Shown: positions 28,499 through 36,530 of the stretch, in pieces | How the letters are laid out: each line of letters opens with the position of its first letter | Position numbering within the stretch: the stretch's first letter is position 1 | NCBI GenBank assembly: GCA_041402005.1 | Contig: JAWKTB010000004.1 | Location: forward strand, 1 to 64,000 | Direction of reading: 5' to 3' | From: JAJRXR01 sp041402005 | GTDB lineage: Bacteria; Planctomycetota; Phycisphaerae; Phycisphaerales; UBA1924 | Length of the DNA: 64,000 bases | Notes under the pieces: generated by a model | What the model saw: only the letters and a program-made list of their open reading frames with translations | Database searches by the model: none | Told to the model about the DNA's origin: nothing | Translations under genes and position numbers: made by a program

Positions 28499-28901
28499 AG
28501 CTCCTCTTGGTGAACCCTGCGTCGTGGGCGGCCTGGAGGGCGGCGGCCGCTGCGGCGACGGGCACGTCCGGGCGCACACGCACCGCGACACCCGCCTCCT
28601 TCGGCAGTTGCTTGAGGATCGATGTCAGCTCCTCGGGCGAGACGGCGAGGCGCCCGCCGAGGCGGTAGACCGGCCCGGAGGCGCCCATCTCGACGAGGAC
28701 GACCTGGGGCTGGAGGTCCACACTCGTGAGGGCGGGGCCTTCGGTCTGGAGGGCGGCGTCGAGGCGTCCTTCCTCGGGCGCGAAGCTGGAGGTGACGAGG
28801 AAGAAGATGAGCAGGAGGAAGACGACGTCGATCATGCTCGTCATGGGGAGGGCGCCGAGGCGGCGCGAACGGAAGCCGGCGCTCTTGGGCTGGAGGTTCA
28901 C
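28479..28901 (-). CDS. second ExbD/TolR family protein
   Basis: 140 residues from GTG 28901, which overlaps the stop of the first ExbD gene (GTGA). One transmembrane helix near the start, MTSMIDVVFLLLIFFLVTS, has the conserved aspartate (D25) that conducts protons in the TolQR/ExbBD motor. The periplasmic part (VVLVEMGASGPVYRLGG; EAGVAVRVRPDVPV) fits the TolR/ExbD fold. Two non-identical ExbDs in a row suggest a heteromeric stator. Confidence 0.9.
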   Translation of the reverse strand: MNLQPKSAGFRSRRLGALPMTSMIDVVFLLLIFFLVTSSFAPEEGRLDAALQTEGPALTSVDLQPQVVLVEMGASGPVYRLGGRLAVSPEELTSILKQLPKEAGVAVRVRPDVPVAAAAAALQAAHDAGFTKRSYVPTQE

Positions 28902-29338
28902 GGCCCGTCCTCCGGGGGCGCGGAGAGGGGGTCCATCGTGCCGATGGCCCACTTGCTGACGCCGGCGCGAGAGAGGCGCTCCATGACGCGGTTGAGGTGG
29001 GCCGCGAGGCAGCGACGGTCCGGGCGGACGCGGACGGTGACGAGGTTGGCATCGCCGTAACGCTCGATCTCGATCTTGGCGATGCGGGCGAAGCTCTCGA
29101 GGGAGATGGGCTCAGATTCGAAGATGAGCTCGCCGGTTGCGGTGAGGTCGACGGTCAGGGTCGCCTTCTCGAGGCGCTCTTCCTGGCCTTTCTCGCGCGG
29201 GAGCTCGACCTGCGTGCGGCTGAGCTCACCGAACTGCGAGGTGAACATGAAGAAGATGATGAGCTGGAGGACCACGTCGATCATCGGCGTGAGGTCGAAG
29301 CCGCGGAGGCGCTCGGACTGGGCGGGCGCGAACTTCAC
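28898..29338 (-). CDS. first ExbD/TolR family protein
   Basis: 146 residues from GTG 29338, overlapping the ExbB stop (GTGA). LTPMIDVVLQLIIFFMFTSQ holds the motor aspartate D21. The periplasmic part includes ATLTVDLTATGELIFESEPI and a VTVRVRPDRRC strand. Forms, with the ExbB-like protein, an ion-driven energiser of an outer-membrane or envelope process. Confidence 0.9.
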   Translation of the reverse strand: MKFAPAQSERLRGFDLTPMIDVVLQLIIFFMFTSQFGELSRTQVELPREKGQEERLEKATLTVDLTATGELIFESEPISLESFARIAKIEIERYGDANLVTVRVRPDRRCLAAHLNRVMERLSRAGVSKWAIGTMDPLSAPPEDGP

Positions 29339-30111
29339 GGGGTGGGGGCTCCCCTGGGCGCAGGCGCCGCGGCGGGGGCGGGCGGGGGCGCAGGCCTGGG
29401 CGCCGCGGGCTGGGTCGGGGCGGAGGGCGTGGCGGCGGACTCGAGGTACGCGGCCAGCTCCTCGATCGTCTCGCCGACCTCGCTGGTCAGCGTGTCGATG
29501 CGGTTGCGCAGGTATGTGTACGCGGCGGTGGCGGGGATCGCGACGATGAGGCCGAGAACAGTGGTCACCAGCGCCTGCGAGATGGAGCCGCCGAGTTGGT
29601 CGGGGCGTGCGGGCCCCTCGGACATGGCGATGGTGTCGAAGGCGCCGACCATGCCGACGACGGTGCCGAGCAGGCCCAGCATGGGGGCGACGGAGGCGAT
29701 GAGGCCGATGCTGTCGGTCATGCGGTACATGCGCGCGACCTCGGCCTGACCGGACTCTTCGAGGGCGCCCCGGAGTTCGAGGAAGCCGAACGGGGAGCGT
29801 GAGCACCGGACGAGAGCGGCGCCGAATACGCGGGTGATGAACGACTCGTTGTCCGGGTTCTCGCAGATCGTGATAGCGCCCTTGACGTCGTTGGCGCGGA
29901 GCTTCTCGTGGAGCTGGCCGACGACCTCCGGCGGGGCGAGGCGCGAGCGGCGCACGCGCCAGAGCTGGGCCGCGATCATCCCGACGCCGACCAGCGAGAG
30001 CAGGATGATGATGAAGCCGATCTCGCGTCCCGCGGCGATGTACTGGAGCAGGGACTTGGACGAGGGGGCGTCCTGGGCGAGGGTGAGGGCTTGGGTGAGC
30101 ACGTCGGTCAT
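29335..30111 (-). CDS. ExbB/TolQ/MotA family proton channel protein
   Basis: 258 residues, ATG 30111 overlapping the previous stop (ATGA). Transmembrane helices at about 31-50, 136-157 and 180-200, with the family core SVAPMLGLLGTVVGMVGAFD and the LVTTVLGLIVAIPATAAYTY helix. Cytoplasmic loop 55-130 with an ALEESGQAEVARMYR helix. A Pro/Ala-rich C-terminal tail (229-258) is unusual and probably disordered. Pairs with the two ExbD-like proteins encoded next. Confidence 0.92.
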   Translation of the reverse strand: MTDVLTQALTLAQDAPSSKSLLQYIAAGREIGFIIILLSLVGVGMIAAQLWRVRRSRLAPPEVVGQLHEKLRANDVKGAITICENPDNESFITRVFGAALVRCSRSPFGFLELRGALEESGQAEVARMYRMTDSIGLIASVAPMLGLLGTVVGMVGAFDTIAMSEGPARPDQLGGSISQALVTTVLGLIVAIPATAAYTYLRNRIDTLTSEVGETIEELAAYLESAATPSAPTQPAAPRPAPPPAPAAAPAPRGAPTP

Positions 30112-31337
30112 GGGTGCAGCGGTCCCTTCGGGGGTTCGAGGCCCGCGAGAGCCAGCGGGGTTGGGCTCGGGGTCAGGGCGCCGAGGGCGGGGGTGGCGCT
30201 CCAGTCGCGGATCGGCGCCCAGTCACTCGCGGGGCGCCCAGGGTAGCGGTCGAGCAGCTCTCGGCGCAGGGTCTCGGCGGCGTCGGCGTCGCCGAGGCGT
30301 TTGCTCGCGACCGCGGCCTCGGCGAGCGCGATCGCGGCAAGGCGGGGCGGGGCGTCGGCGAGTCGCGCGGGGACATGCAGCAACTGGATGATGCCGCGCC
30401 GGCGCGTCTCCGCGTCTTGTTCGAGGAGGAGGGAGCGGCCGAGGGCGAGGCGGATCCACGCCTCGCGCCAGCTCGGGAGCGAGGTGTTGTTCAGACGCGC
30501 GCGGAGCGAGGCCTGCGCGGACGCCCTGGCTTCGGGGGCGCCGAGGCGTGAGACGACGATCTCGAAGACGAGCTGCACGCCGGGCTCGCGGAGCGTGCGC
30601 TGGTCGAGACCCGAGACCAGCTCGTTCAGGTCGGCACGCACCGCGTCGGCGGCGCCCGGGTCGGCCTCGTACCGGGCGGCGAGCGCGTACAGGCCTTGCA
30701 GCGCGCGGAGGCGTGACCGGAGGGCGCCGGGCTCGACGCTGTCGGCAAGATCAGGCGAGACGCCCGTGCGCGCGAGCCACGCGGCCTCATCGGTCGCCAG
30801 CCAGATCGGGGCGAGCGCGGGCACGAGGCCGGTTTCCGGGTCGATCAGGTCGTCGGCGGCGCCAGGGGTGGCTCCCTCCGGGCGAAAGCTCTCGGCCCGG
30901 AGGACACCGATCCAGGGGGCGATTGCGCGGGCGGCGGCGCCGTCGTGCAGGCGGCAGGCGAGCAGGCCCCTGGCGACGATCGAGGAGGTCGGGCCGCTCG
31001 AGGCGGAGTACCGATCGAAGAGGGTCTCGAAGAGGGGCTCGGCGTTGACGTGATCGCCCCGGGCCAGCCTGGACTCGGCGCGCCAGACGTTCTCGGCGGT
31101 CTCGCGCAGCGGCTCGAAGTTCGAGGCCCGCTTGCCGGTGACGTCGCGCACGACGCTCCAGTCGAGCGTGATCGAGGCGCCACTGGTCGCGACGATGCGG
31201 ACACCCTGCTCGCCGACGTCGACGACGTTCCCGGGCGGGGGCGCCCCACCTCCCCAGAGCTGGATCGTCTCGCCCGAGGGCTGCGCCATCGCGTGGGCGG
31301 CGAGGACGAGGATGGGGATGAGCGACTCGCGCGTCAC
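30108..31337 (-). CDS. secreted protein of the ExbBD operon
   Basis: 409 residues, ATG 31337, with a short signal peptide (IPILVLAAHAMAQ). Begins with a beta segment (GNVVDVGEQGVRIVATSGAS) that looks like a small SH3-like fold, then helical TPR-like sequence to the end (LGRSLLLEQDAETRRRGIIQ; LGDADAAETLRRELLDRYPG). No family recognised. Start and stop both overlap neighbours (ATGA), so it is translated with vWA and ExbB. Confidence 0.75.
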   Translation of the reverse strand: MTRESLIPILVLAAHAMAQPSGETIQLWGGGAPPPGNVVDVGEQGVRIVATSGASITLDWSVVRDVTGKRASNFEPLRETAENVWRAESRLARGDHVNAEPLFETLFDRYSASSGPTSSIVARGLLACRLHDGAAARAIAPWIGVLRAESFRPEGATPGAADDLIDPETGLVPALAPIWLATDEAAWLARTGVSPDLADSVEPGALRSRLRALQGLYALAARYEADPGAADAVRADLNELVSGLDQRTLREPGVQLVFEIVVSRLGAPEARASAQASLRARLNNTSLPSWREAWIRLALGRSLLLEQDAETRRRGIIQLLHVPARLADAPPRLAAIALAEAAVASKRLGDADAAETLRRELLDRYPGRPASDWAPIRDWSATPALGALTPSPTPLALAGLEPPKGPLHP

Positions 31338-32374
31338 GGGCGCTTGCCCTCGACGCGGGCGAAGCTCCCGCCCGAGTCGGTCGCGATCGTCCGCATCATC
31401 CGCTCGACGTCGTCGCGGTCGGCGGCGTCGGAGAACTCGCCGAACATGATGCAGTGGATCGGGATGTGGGCCCGAGCGTTCATCTCCTTGATCTCCTGGG
31501 GGACGCTCTCGTAGAAGCGTCCGTCGGTCATGAAGTAGATCGCGTCGGGTTGCGGGCGCAGACGGAAGACGGTCTCGAAGGCGCCCATTGGGCGGGTTCC
31601 GCCGTCGGCGATGACGCGCTCGATCTCGGAGCGTGCCCAGAGCTTCTTGCGCGTGGTGGCGTCGGTCCAGGCACGGCGCTTGCCGATGATGTCGGGGTCG
31701 TCTGAGTACATGACGATGAAGAACTCGGCGCTCTCGAGAAGGGCGTCGATGGAGCGTGAGAGCTCGTCCTGGGTGAGGCGAAGCCGCGTGACCCCCCCGG
31801 CGTCGTAGGCCATCGAGCCCGAGCGGTCGACGATGTAGGCGAAGCGCCGCCCCTGGGCCTCGAGGCCGAAGAAGCTCGCGCCCGAGCCCGAGCCCGAGGC
31901 GCCCGAGCCCGGGGCGGAGAGATCGAAGCTGGAGGAGGAGGCCGTGCCCCCGCCGAGGCTGAGCTGCACGCGGGCGAGGTCGGGGGTGATCGACTCGGCG
32001 CCGGTGAGCGCGGCGATCAACTCGACCGGGGCGGCCTCCGCCCCCCCCACGTCCGGGACGCTCGGGGCGTCCATCTCGAGGTCGGCACTCTGGAGGGCCG
32101 ACAGCTCGACGTCGCTCATGACGGCGAAGTCAACGACCGAGCCCTTGGCGCCGCCCGCGTCGGCGTGCTCGTACTTGACGGTCCAGAGGGAGACGATCGC
32201 CCACAGGACGAGATGAAGCATCAGGCTGACGCCCGCGCCGACGACGGTGGCTCGGCGGAGGAGGCGCCACCAAGTGTCATGGGGTCGCTGGGCGGCGGCG
32301 CCCCGGGCGCCGAGCTCCCAGCCGACGTTGGGGGCCCCGCCCTGGGTTGGAGAGCTGGCGCCGTGCCCGTTCAC
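31334..32374 (-). CDS. membrane-anchored von Willebrand factor A domain protein
   Basis: 346 residues from GTG 32374; no in-frame ATG fits nearby, so the start is moderately certain. One transmembrane helix (about 43-64), a Ser/Gly-rich linker, then a vWA domain with MIDAS DRSGSM (D183, S185, S187), preceded by FFGLEAQGRRFAYIV. The TonB-like N-in, single-helix layout next to ExbB/ExbD suggests it is driven by the ExbBD motor, with a periplasmic metal-dependent adhesion domain as output (inference). First gene of the operon; diverges from pyrH. Confidence 0.82.
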   Translation of the reverse strand: MNGHGASSPTQGGAPNVGWELGARGAAAQRPHDTWWRLLRRATVVGAGVSLMLHLVLWAIVSLWTVKYEHADAGGAKGSVVDFAVMSDVELSALQSADLEMDAPSVPDVGGAEAAPVELIAALTGAESITPDLARVQLSLGGGTASSSSFDLSAPGSGASGSGSGASFFGLEAQGRRFAYIVDRSGSMAYDAGGVTRLRLTQDELSRSIDALLESAEFFIVMYSDDPDIIGKRRAWTDATTRKKLWARSEIERVIADGGTRPMGAFETVFRLRPQPDAIYFMTDGRFYESVPQEIKEMNARAHIPIHCIMFGEFSDAADRDDVERMMRTIATDSGGSFARVEGKRP

Positions 32375-32480
32375 TGATCCATCGTACAAGGGGCCCGACT
32401 CCTTCGTGCCGGCGGTATGGCGCCGTCCCGCAGGGGTTTGTTCGCACGGCGCGCCGTGAGGTTCGAGCGGCGGGCGCCGC

Positions 32481-32509
32481 TTGACGGGGGCGCGCCGGTC
32501 ACGTTCAAT
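32481..32509 (+). promoter_or_regulatory. candidate promoter of pyrH-frr
   Basis: TTGACG (32481-32486), 17 nt, TTCAAT (32504-32509), about 56 nt before the pyrH ATG. The spacing is ideal, the -35 matches 5 of 6 and the -10 4 of 6. The 190-bp divergent gap also has to hold the promoter of the ExbBD operon, which I could not locate. Confidence 0.4.
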
Positions 32510-32564
32510 GCCCGAACGACCCGCCGCTTGAGGGGGGCCGTCCCCCGGAGAAAGGCGTCCCGAC

Positions 32565-33338
32565 ATGAGCACAGCAGACGCGGCGACCGAGTCGAGCCCG
32601 GCGGGTCGAAGGGCCTGGACGCCCGGGACCCCGCCCTCACGGGTGCTCCTCAAGCTCTCGGGCGAGGCGTTCTGCACGCCCGGCGGGTTCGGGATCGACG
32701 CAAGCGAGCTGGGGCTGATCGCGGCGGAGATCCGAGACGCGACCATGACGGGCGCCCAGATCGCGGTCGTCGTGGGCGGCGGCAACATCATCCGGGGCGC
32801 GGAGCTTGCGGAGGCGGGCGACATCCAGCAGTCGACGGCGGACTACATGGGCATGCTGGGGACGGTGATCAACGCCCTGGCGCTGCGAGAGAAGCTGCTG
32901 ACGCTGGGCGTGGACTCGCGGGTGCAGTCGGCGCTGGAGATCAAGGCGGTCGCCGAGCCATTCATCCGGGGGCGGGCGCTGCGGCATCTTGAGAAGGGGC
33001 GGGTGGTGATCCTCGCGGCGGGCACGGGCAACCCGTTCTTCACGACCGACACGTGCGCGGCGCTGCGGGCGACGGAGCTGGAGTGCGACGTGCTGCTCAA
33101 GGCGACGAAAGTGGACGGCGTGTACACCGCCGACCCCAACAAGGATCCGTCTGCAACGCGGTACGACCGCCTGAAGTTCAGCGAGGCGATCGCCCGGAAC
33201 CTGCGCGTGATGGACATGACGGCGCTGGCGATGTGCCAGGAGCACGACATCCCGGTGCTGGTCTTCCGATTCAAGAATCAGGGCGCGATCCGCTCGGTGA
33301 TCAAGGGCGCCCCGATCGGGACGTTGCTGACGACCTGA
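32565..33338 (+). CDS. pyrH: UMP kinase
   Basis: 257 residues, ATG 32565. Phosphorylates UMP to UDP with ATP in pyrimidine synthesis; amino-acid-kinase fold. Core signatures: VLLKLSGEAF, IAVVVGGGNIIRGAEL, YMGMLGTVINALALREKL, GRVVILAAGTGNPFFTTDT, KATKVDGVYTADP. An extra 25 residues precede the usual start. Followed 79 nt later by frr, the usual neighbour; rpsB and tsf are not upstream, where the divergent ExbBD operon stands. Confidence 0.97.
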   Translation: MSTADAATESSPAGRRAWTPGTPPSRVLLKLSGEAFCTPGGFGIDASELGLIAAEIRDATMTGAQIAVVVGGGNIIRGAELAEAGDIQQSTADYMGMLGTVINALALREKLLTLGVDSRVQSALEIKAVAEPFIRGRALRHLEKGRVVILAAGTGNPFFTTDTCAALRATELECDVLLKATKVDGVYTADPNKDPSATRYDRLKFSEAIARNLRVMDMTALAMCQEHDIPVLVFRFKNQGAIRSVIKGAPIGTLLTT

Positions 33339-33417
33339 CGGGTGCGGGATTCGGACGGCGTGGCGTGCGTACGATTGCCCCCTGGCCGACGCGGCATCGC
33401 CGACGGAGACACTGACC

Positions 33418-33990
33418 ATGAGCACCGACCCGGACACGATCCTCCTCGAGGCCGAGGATCAGATGAGCAAAGCCCTGGACTACCTCAAGACCGAGCTTCG
33501 GGGCATCCGCACCGGGCGGGCGACGACGGGACTGGTCGAGTTCATCAAGGTGGACTACTACGGGTCGATGACCGACCTCAAGTCCCTGGCGGCGATCTCC
33601 ATCCCCGAGCCCACGCAGATCTTCATCAAGCCGTTCGACGCCAGCTCGGTCCACGCGATCAAGACGGCGATCGAGAGCTCGGGACTCGGGTTCAACCCGA
33701 TGGTCGAGGACAAGGCGCTGCGGATCAACGTGCCGGCCCTGAGCCAGGACCGGCGCAAGCAGCTCGTGGGCCAGGCCAAGAAGCACGGCGAGGAGCAGAA
33801 GGTCGTCGTCCGCAACGTCCGGCGCGACGCGAACAAGCTCGCCGACACCCTCGGCACGCAAGAAGGCAAGCACTACCCCGAGGACGACATCAAGACCCTC
33901 AAGGACGAGATCCAGGAACTCGTCAAGAAGTACGAGGCGGAAATCGAGGAAGCGGTCGAGACCAAGAGCAAGGAAGTGATGGAGGTCTGA
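33418..33990 (+). CDS. frr: ribosome recycling factor
   Basis: 190 residues, ATG 33418. Dissociates post-termination ribosomes with EF-G. Family blocks: TELRGIRTGRATTGLVE, IPEPTQIFIKPFDASSV, RINVPALSQDRRKQLVGQAK, VRNVRRDANKLADTL. Normal length (about 185). Second gene of a pyrH-frr pair. Confidence 0.97.
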   Translation: MSTDPDTILLEAEDQMSKALDYLKTELRGIRTGRATTGLVEFIKVDYYGSMTDLKSLAAISIPEPTQIFIKPFDASSVHAIKTAIESSGLGFNPMVEDKALRINVPALSQDRRKQLVGQAKKHGEEQKVVVRNVRRDANKLADTLGTQEGKHYPEDDIKTLKDEIQELVKKYEAEIEEAVETKSKEVMEV

Positions 33991-34015
33991 GGCGGCGCGA
34001 CGTCGCTTGGTGGGA

Positions 34016-34030
34016 CAGGCGTCCCGCCTG
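34016..34030. repeat. small CAGGCG hairpin after frr
   Basis: CAGGCG-TCC-CGCCTG, perfect 6-bp stem, in the 45-bp gap between convergent frr and the zincin gene, with flanking GGGA/TCCC-like bases. It resembles the family II palindromes seen at 52864 and 55388. There is no T-run, so terminator activity is doubtful. Confidence 0.5.
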
Positions 34031-34035
34031 ACTCC

Positions 34036-34446
34036 CTACGCGTAGCCCAGCTCGTCCAGGTCGTCCTCGTCCAAACCCATCTCGTGCCCGAGTTCGTGCA
34101 GGATTGTGACGCGGATCTGCTCGCGGATCGCGGCGTCGGCACGCCGCCCGCCCCATCCGCCGGCTTCGAGGACGATCCCGACTCGGAAGAGGTGGATCTG
34201 GCTCGAGGCGACGCCGTCGAACTCGAGTGACCGCTCGGTGATCGCCAGGCCCGTGTGCAGGCCGCAGAGGCTCTCGGCGGACTCCGGGTCGGACGGGTCC
34301 ATGTCAAGGTCACGGAGCATGTCGTCATCGGGTCTGTCCTCGACGATGATGGGCGACTCATCGAGCATCGCGCGCACGTGCTCGGGCAGGCGGTCGATGA
34401 CCTCCTCGACGAGACGGTCGAACCTGTTGCGCTCCGTGGGCGTCAT
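34036..34446 (-). CDS. small metallopeptidase-fold (zincin, DUF1025-like) protein
   Basis: 136 residues, ATG 34446 overlapping the previous stop (ATGA). The family's minimal-gluzincin core is VTILHELGHEMGLDEDDLDE: zinc ligands H117 and H121 with catalytic E118. The N-terminal half (FDRLVEEVIDRLPEHVRAML, then PIIVEDRP) is typical. The family's physiological substrate is unknown. Confidence 0.88.
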   Translation of the reverse strand: MTPTERNRFDRLVEEVIDRLPEHVRAMLDESPIIVEDRPDDDMLRDLDMDPSDPESAESLCGLHTGLAITERSLEFDGVASSQIHLFRVGIVLEAGGWGGRRADAAIREQIRVTILHELGHEMGLDEDDLDELGYA

Positions 34447-35399
34447 CGGAAGGCCCCGTCCTCGTCGAGGATGTCGGCGATGCCGATGCCTGGGGTCTCG
34501 ATGATCGGGCGCAGGCGGAGACAGTCGATGAAGATGCCGAAGAGGCCGAGGGTGAAGAGGAGCGATCCTGCGGCAACCAGGATGATCTCGGCCGAGTGGA
34601 TCGTGCGTCCGACAGGGCCGCGGAGTTCGATGTCGATGAGTTGAAGGAGATCGCCAGACGCGGCGAGCGCGACGGGGGCGAGCAGCGCGAGCATCGACTG
34701 GCGATCGACCCGCCCCGTGCGCACGACGACGGAACGCATCGCGAGGGCCCGCGCGTTGGGCTGCAGGCCCAGGATGATGATGGCCAGCACTGCGCCGATC
34801 ATCAGCCTCGTCACGATGCGGGGTGTCGACATCCCGCCCGCGCCGAGCACGGGGGTGACGACACCGGCGTCGAGCCTCGCGTAGAGGAACCAGAGCAAGG
34901 CCACGAGTGGGACGTACGCGATCGTGCCGACGATCGCTCTCGCCCGGAAGGCGCCGGGGACTCGCGCGTGAGGTCGGATGAGCACGATCGCGCCGACTCC
35001 AGAGAGCCCAGTCATGACGAGGACGCCCAGCCAGGTCCAGCCCGGATTCCAGGCGATGGCGAGCGAGGAGTAGGTGAGTTCGTCGAGTCGGATGGCCCAC
35101 GCGCCGAGGGCGGCGAGCAACGCCGCGCCCGACCAGAGGAGCATCCCCCACGCGGTCGTTCGCGGGCGCGTGAGCGCCTTGAGCTCATCCGCCTTGGGAT
35201 CGACGATTGCGAGGATGGTCGCGCGGACCGGGAGCTGGCACTCGGGGCAGAGCGCGCGGATCGACAAGCCTCGCAGGTTGTACCCGCACCCGATGCAGGG
35301 CAGATCGCCCGTCAGCTCCGACGCGAGCACGCTGGTGTGAGCGCGGCGCTCGGCGGGGGACGGGGTCAGGCCCTGGTTTTCGGCGGACTCCGGCTCCAC
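34443..35399 (-). CDS. multi-pass membrane protein with N-terminal zinc ribbon
   Basis: 318 residues, ATG 35399. A zinc ribbon near the start, PCIGCGYNLRGL..ALCPECQLP (two CxxC knuckles), then seven or so hydrophobic segments. The CGY-x-L-x-G-L...CPEC form is common in planctomycete membrane proteins and also ends the protein at 38622. Function unknown; co-translated with the zincin gene downstream (4-nt overlap). Confidence 0.75.
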   Translation of the reverse strand: MEPESAENQGLTPSPAERRAHTSVLASELTGDLPCIGCGYNLRGLSIRALCPECQLPVRATILAIVDPKADELKALTRPRTTAWGMLLWSGAALLAALGAWAIRLDELTYSSLAIAWNPGWTWLGVLVMTGLSGVGAIVLIRPHARVPGAFRARAIVGTIAYVPLVALLWFLYARLDAGVVTPVLGAGGMSTPRIVTRLMIGAVLAIIILGLQPNARALAMRSVVVRTGRVDRQSMLALLAPVALAASGDLLQLIDIELRGPVGRTIHSAEIILVAAGSLLFTLGLFGIFIDCLRLRPIIETPGIGIADILDEDGAFR

Positions 35400-35563
35400 G
35401 AGACCCTCTCCGCGGGTGGCCCGCGCGTGCGCCCGCTGGCGGCGGCAAGCGCGATCTTAACGCCCCGGGGCGACCGGGCGGGCGGGTCATATACTCGGGG
35501 CGAGACGAAAGCCCGCCGCAACCCTGGGCGTCACCAGGCGTATCGGCGCACGCCAGGGACGCG

Positions 35564-36493
35564 ATGCAGCAGCAGATCGACCGCCTCCGACGAAACATCA
35601 CCGAGGTCTTCCTCGGGAACCAGCCGGCGGTTGACCGTCTCATCTGCTGCCTGCTCGCCCGGGGCCATGCGCTCATCGAGGACGTCCCGGGCGTGGGCAA
35701 GACCGTCCTCGCCTCGTCGATCGCCAAATCGGTCGACTGCCCGTTCACCCGGATCCAGCTCACCCCCGACATGCTCCCGGCGGACGTCCTGGGCGTGACG
35801 ATCTATGACCGCGAGTCGGGGCGGTTCGAGTTCAAGCGGGGGCCGATCTTCACGAGCATCCTGCTCGCCGACGAGATCAACCGGGCGACCCCCCGGACGC
35901 AGACGGCGCTGCTCGAGGCGATGAACGAGGCGAGCGTGTCGATCGACGGGATGGTGCATCAGCTCGGCCCGCCCTTCATGGTGCTGGCAACGCAGAACCC
36001 CTACGAGTTCGAGGGGACGTACCTGCTGCCGGAGAACCAGCTCGATCGGTTCCTGATGCGGATCCGGCTGGGGTACCCGCCGGCGTCGGAGGAGGCGAGG
36101 CTGCTGGAGCTGCGCCCGGCGCAGAACCGCCTGGCGACGCTCGAGCCCGTGCTGCACGCCGACGACGTGATCGCGTTGCAGGACGCTGTGGACGCGGTGC
36201 GCCTGGACGAGTCATTACGGAACTACATCGTCGAGATCGCGCACGCAACGCGAGAGCACCCGGAGGTGCAGGTGGGTCTGTCCCCGCGGGGCGCGCTGGC
36301 GCTCGCACAGGCTGCCCGGGCGGCGGCGGTGATGGACGGGCGCGACTACGTGGTCCCGGACGACATCGTGGATCTGGTCATCCCGGTGTGCGCGCACCGC
36401 GTGATCAGCCGGGCGTACTCGTCGGGCGGGGGGGGCGAGGCGATCATCGAGATCCTCGAGTCGGTCATTCAGTCGCTGGCAAGCCCGGCCTGA
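35564..36493 (+). CDS. moxR: MoxR family AAA+ ATPase
   Basis: 309 residues from ATG 35564. MoxR signature: LLARGHALIEDVPGVGKTVL (Walker A at 41-47), FEFKRGPIFTSILLADEINR (Walker B), RATPRTQTALLEAMNEASVS, FMVLATQNPYEFEGTYLLPE, GLSPRGALALAQAARAAAVM. Chaperone-type ATPases, usually paired with a vWA-domain or DUF58 protein. No DUF58 gene follows here; the nearest vWA gene is at 31334, on the other strand and past pyrH-frr, so the pairing is broken or in trans. Confidence 0.93.
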   Translation: MQQQIDRLRRNITEVFLGNQPAVDRLICCLLARGHALIEDVPGVGKTVLASSIAKSVDCPFTRIQLTPDMLPADVLGVTIYDRESGRFEFKRGPIFTSILLADEINRATPRTQTALLEAMNEASVSIDGMVHQLGPPFMVLATQNPYEFEGTYLLPENQLDRFLMRIRLGYPPASEEARLLELRPAQNRLATLEPVLHADDVIALQDAVDAVRLDESLRNYIVEIAHATREHPEVQVGLSPRGALALAQAARAAAVMDGRDYVVPDDIVDLVIPVCAHRVISRAYSSGGGGEAIIEILESVIQSLASPA

Positions 36494-36530
36494 AGCCGCC
36501 AAACTCGCACGGGGGAAGGAGCGAGGCGTG

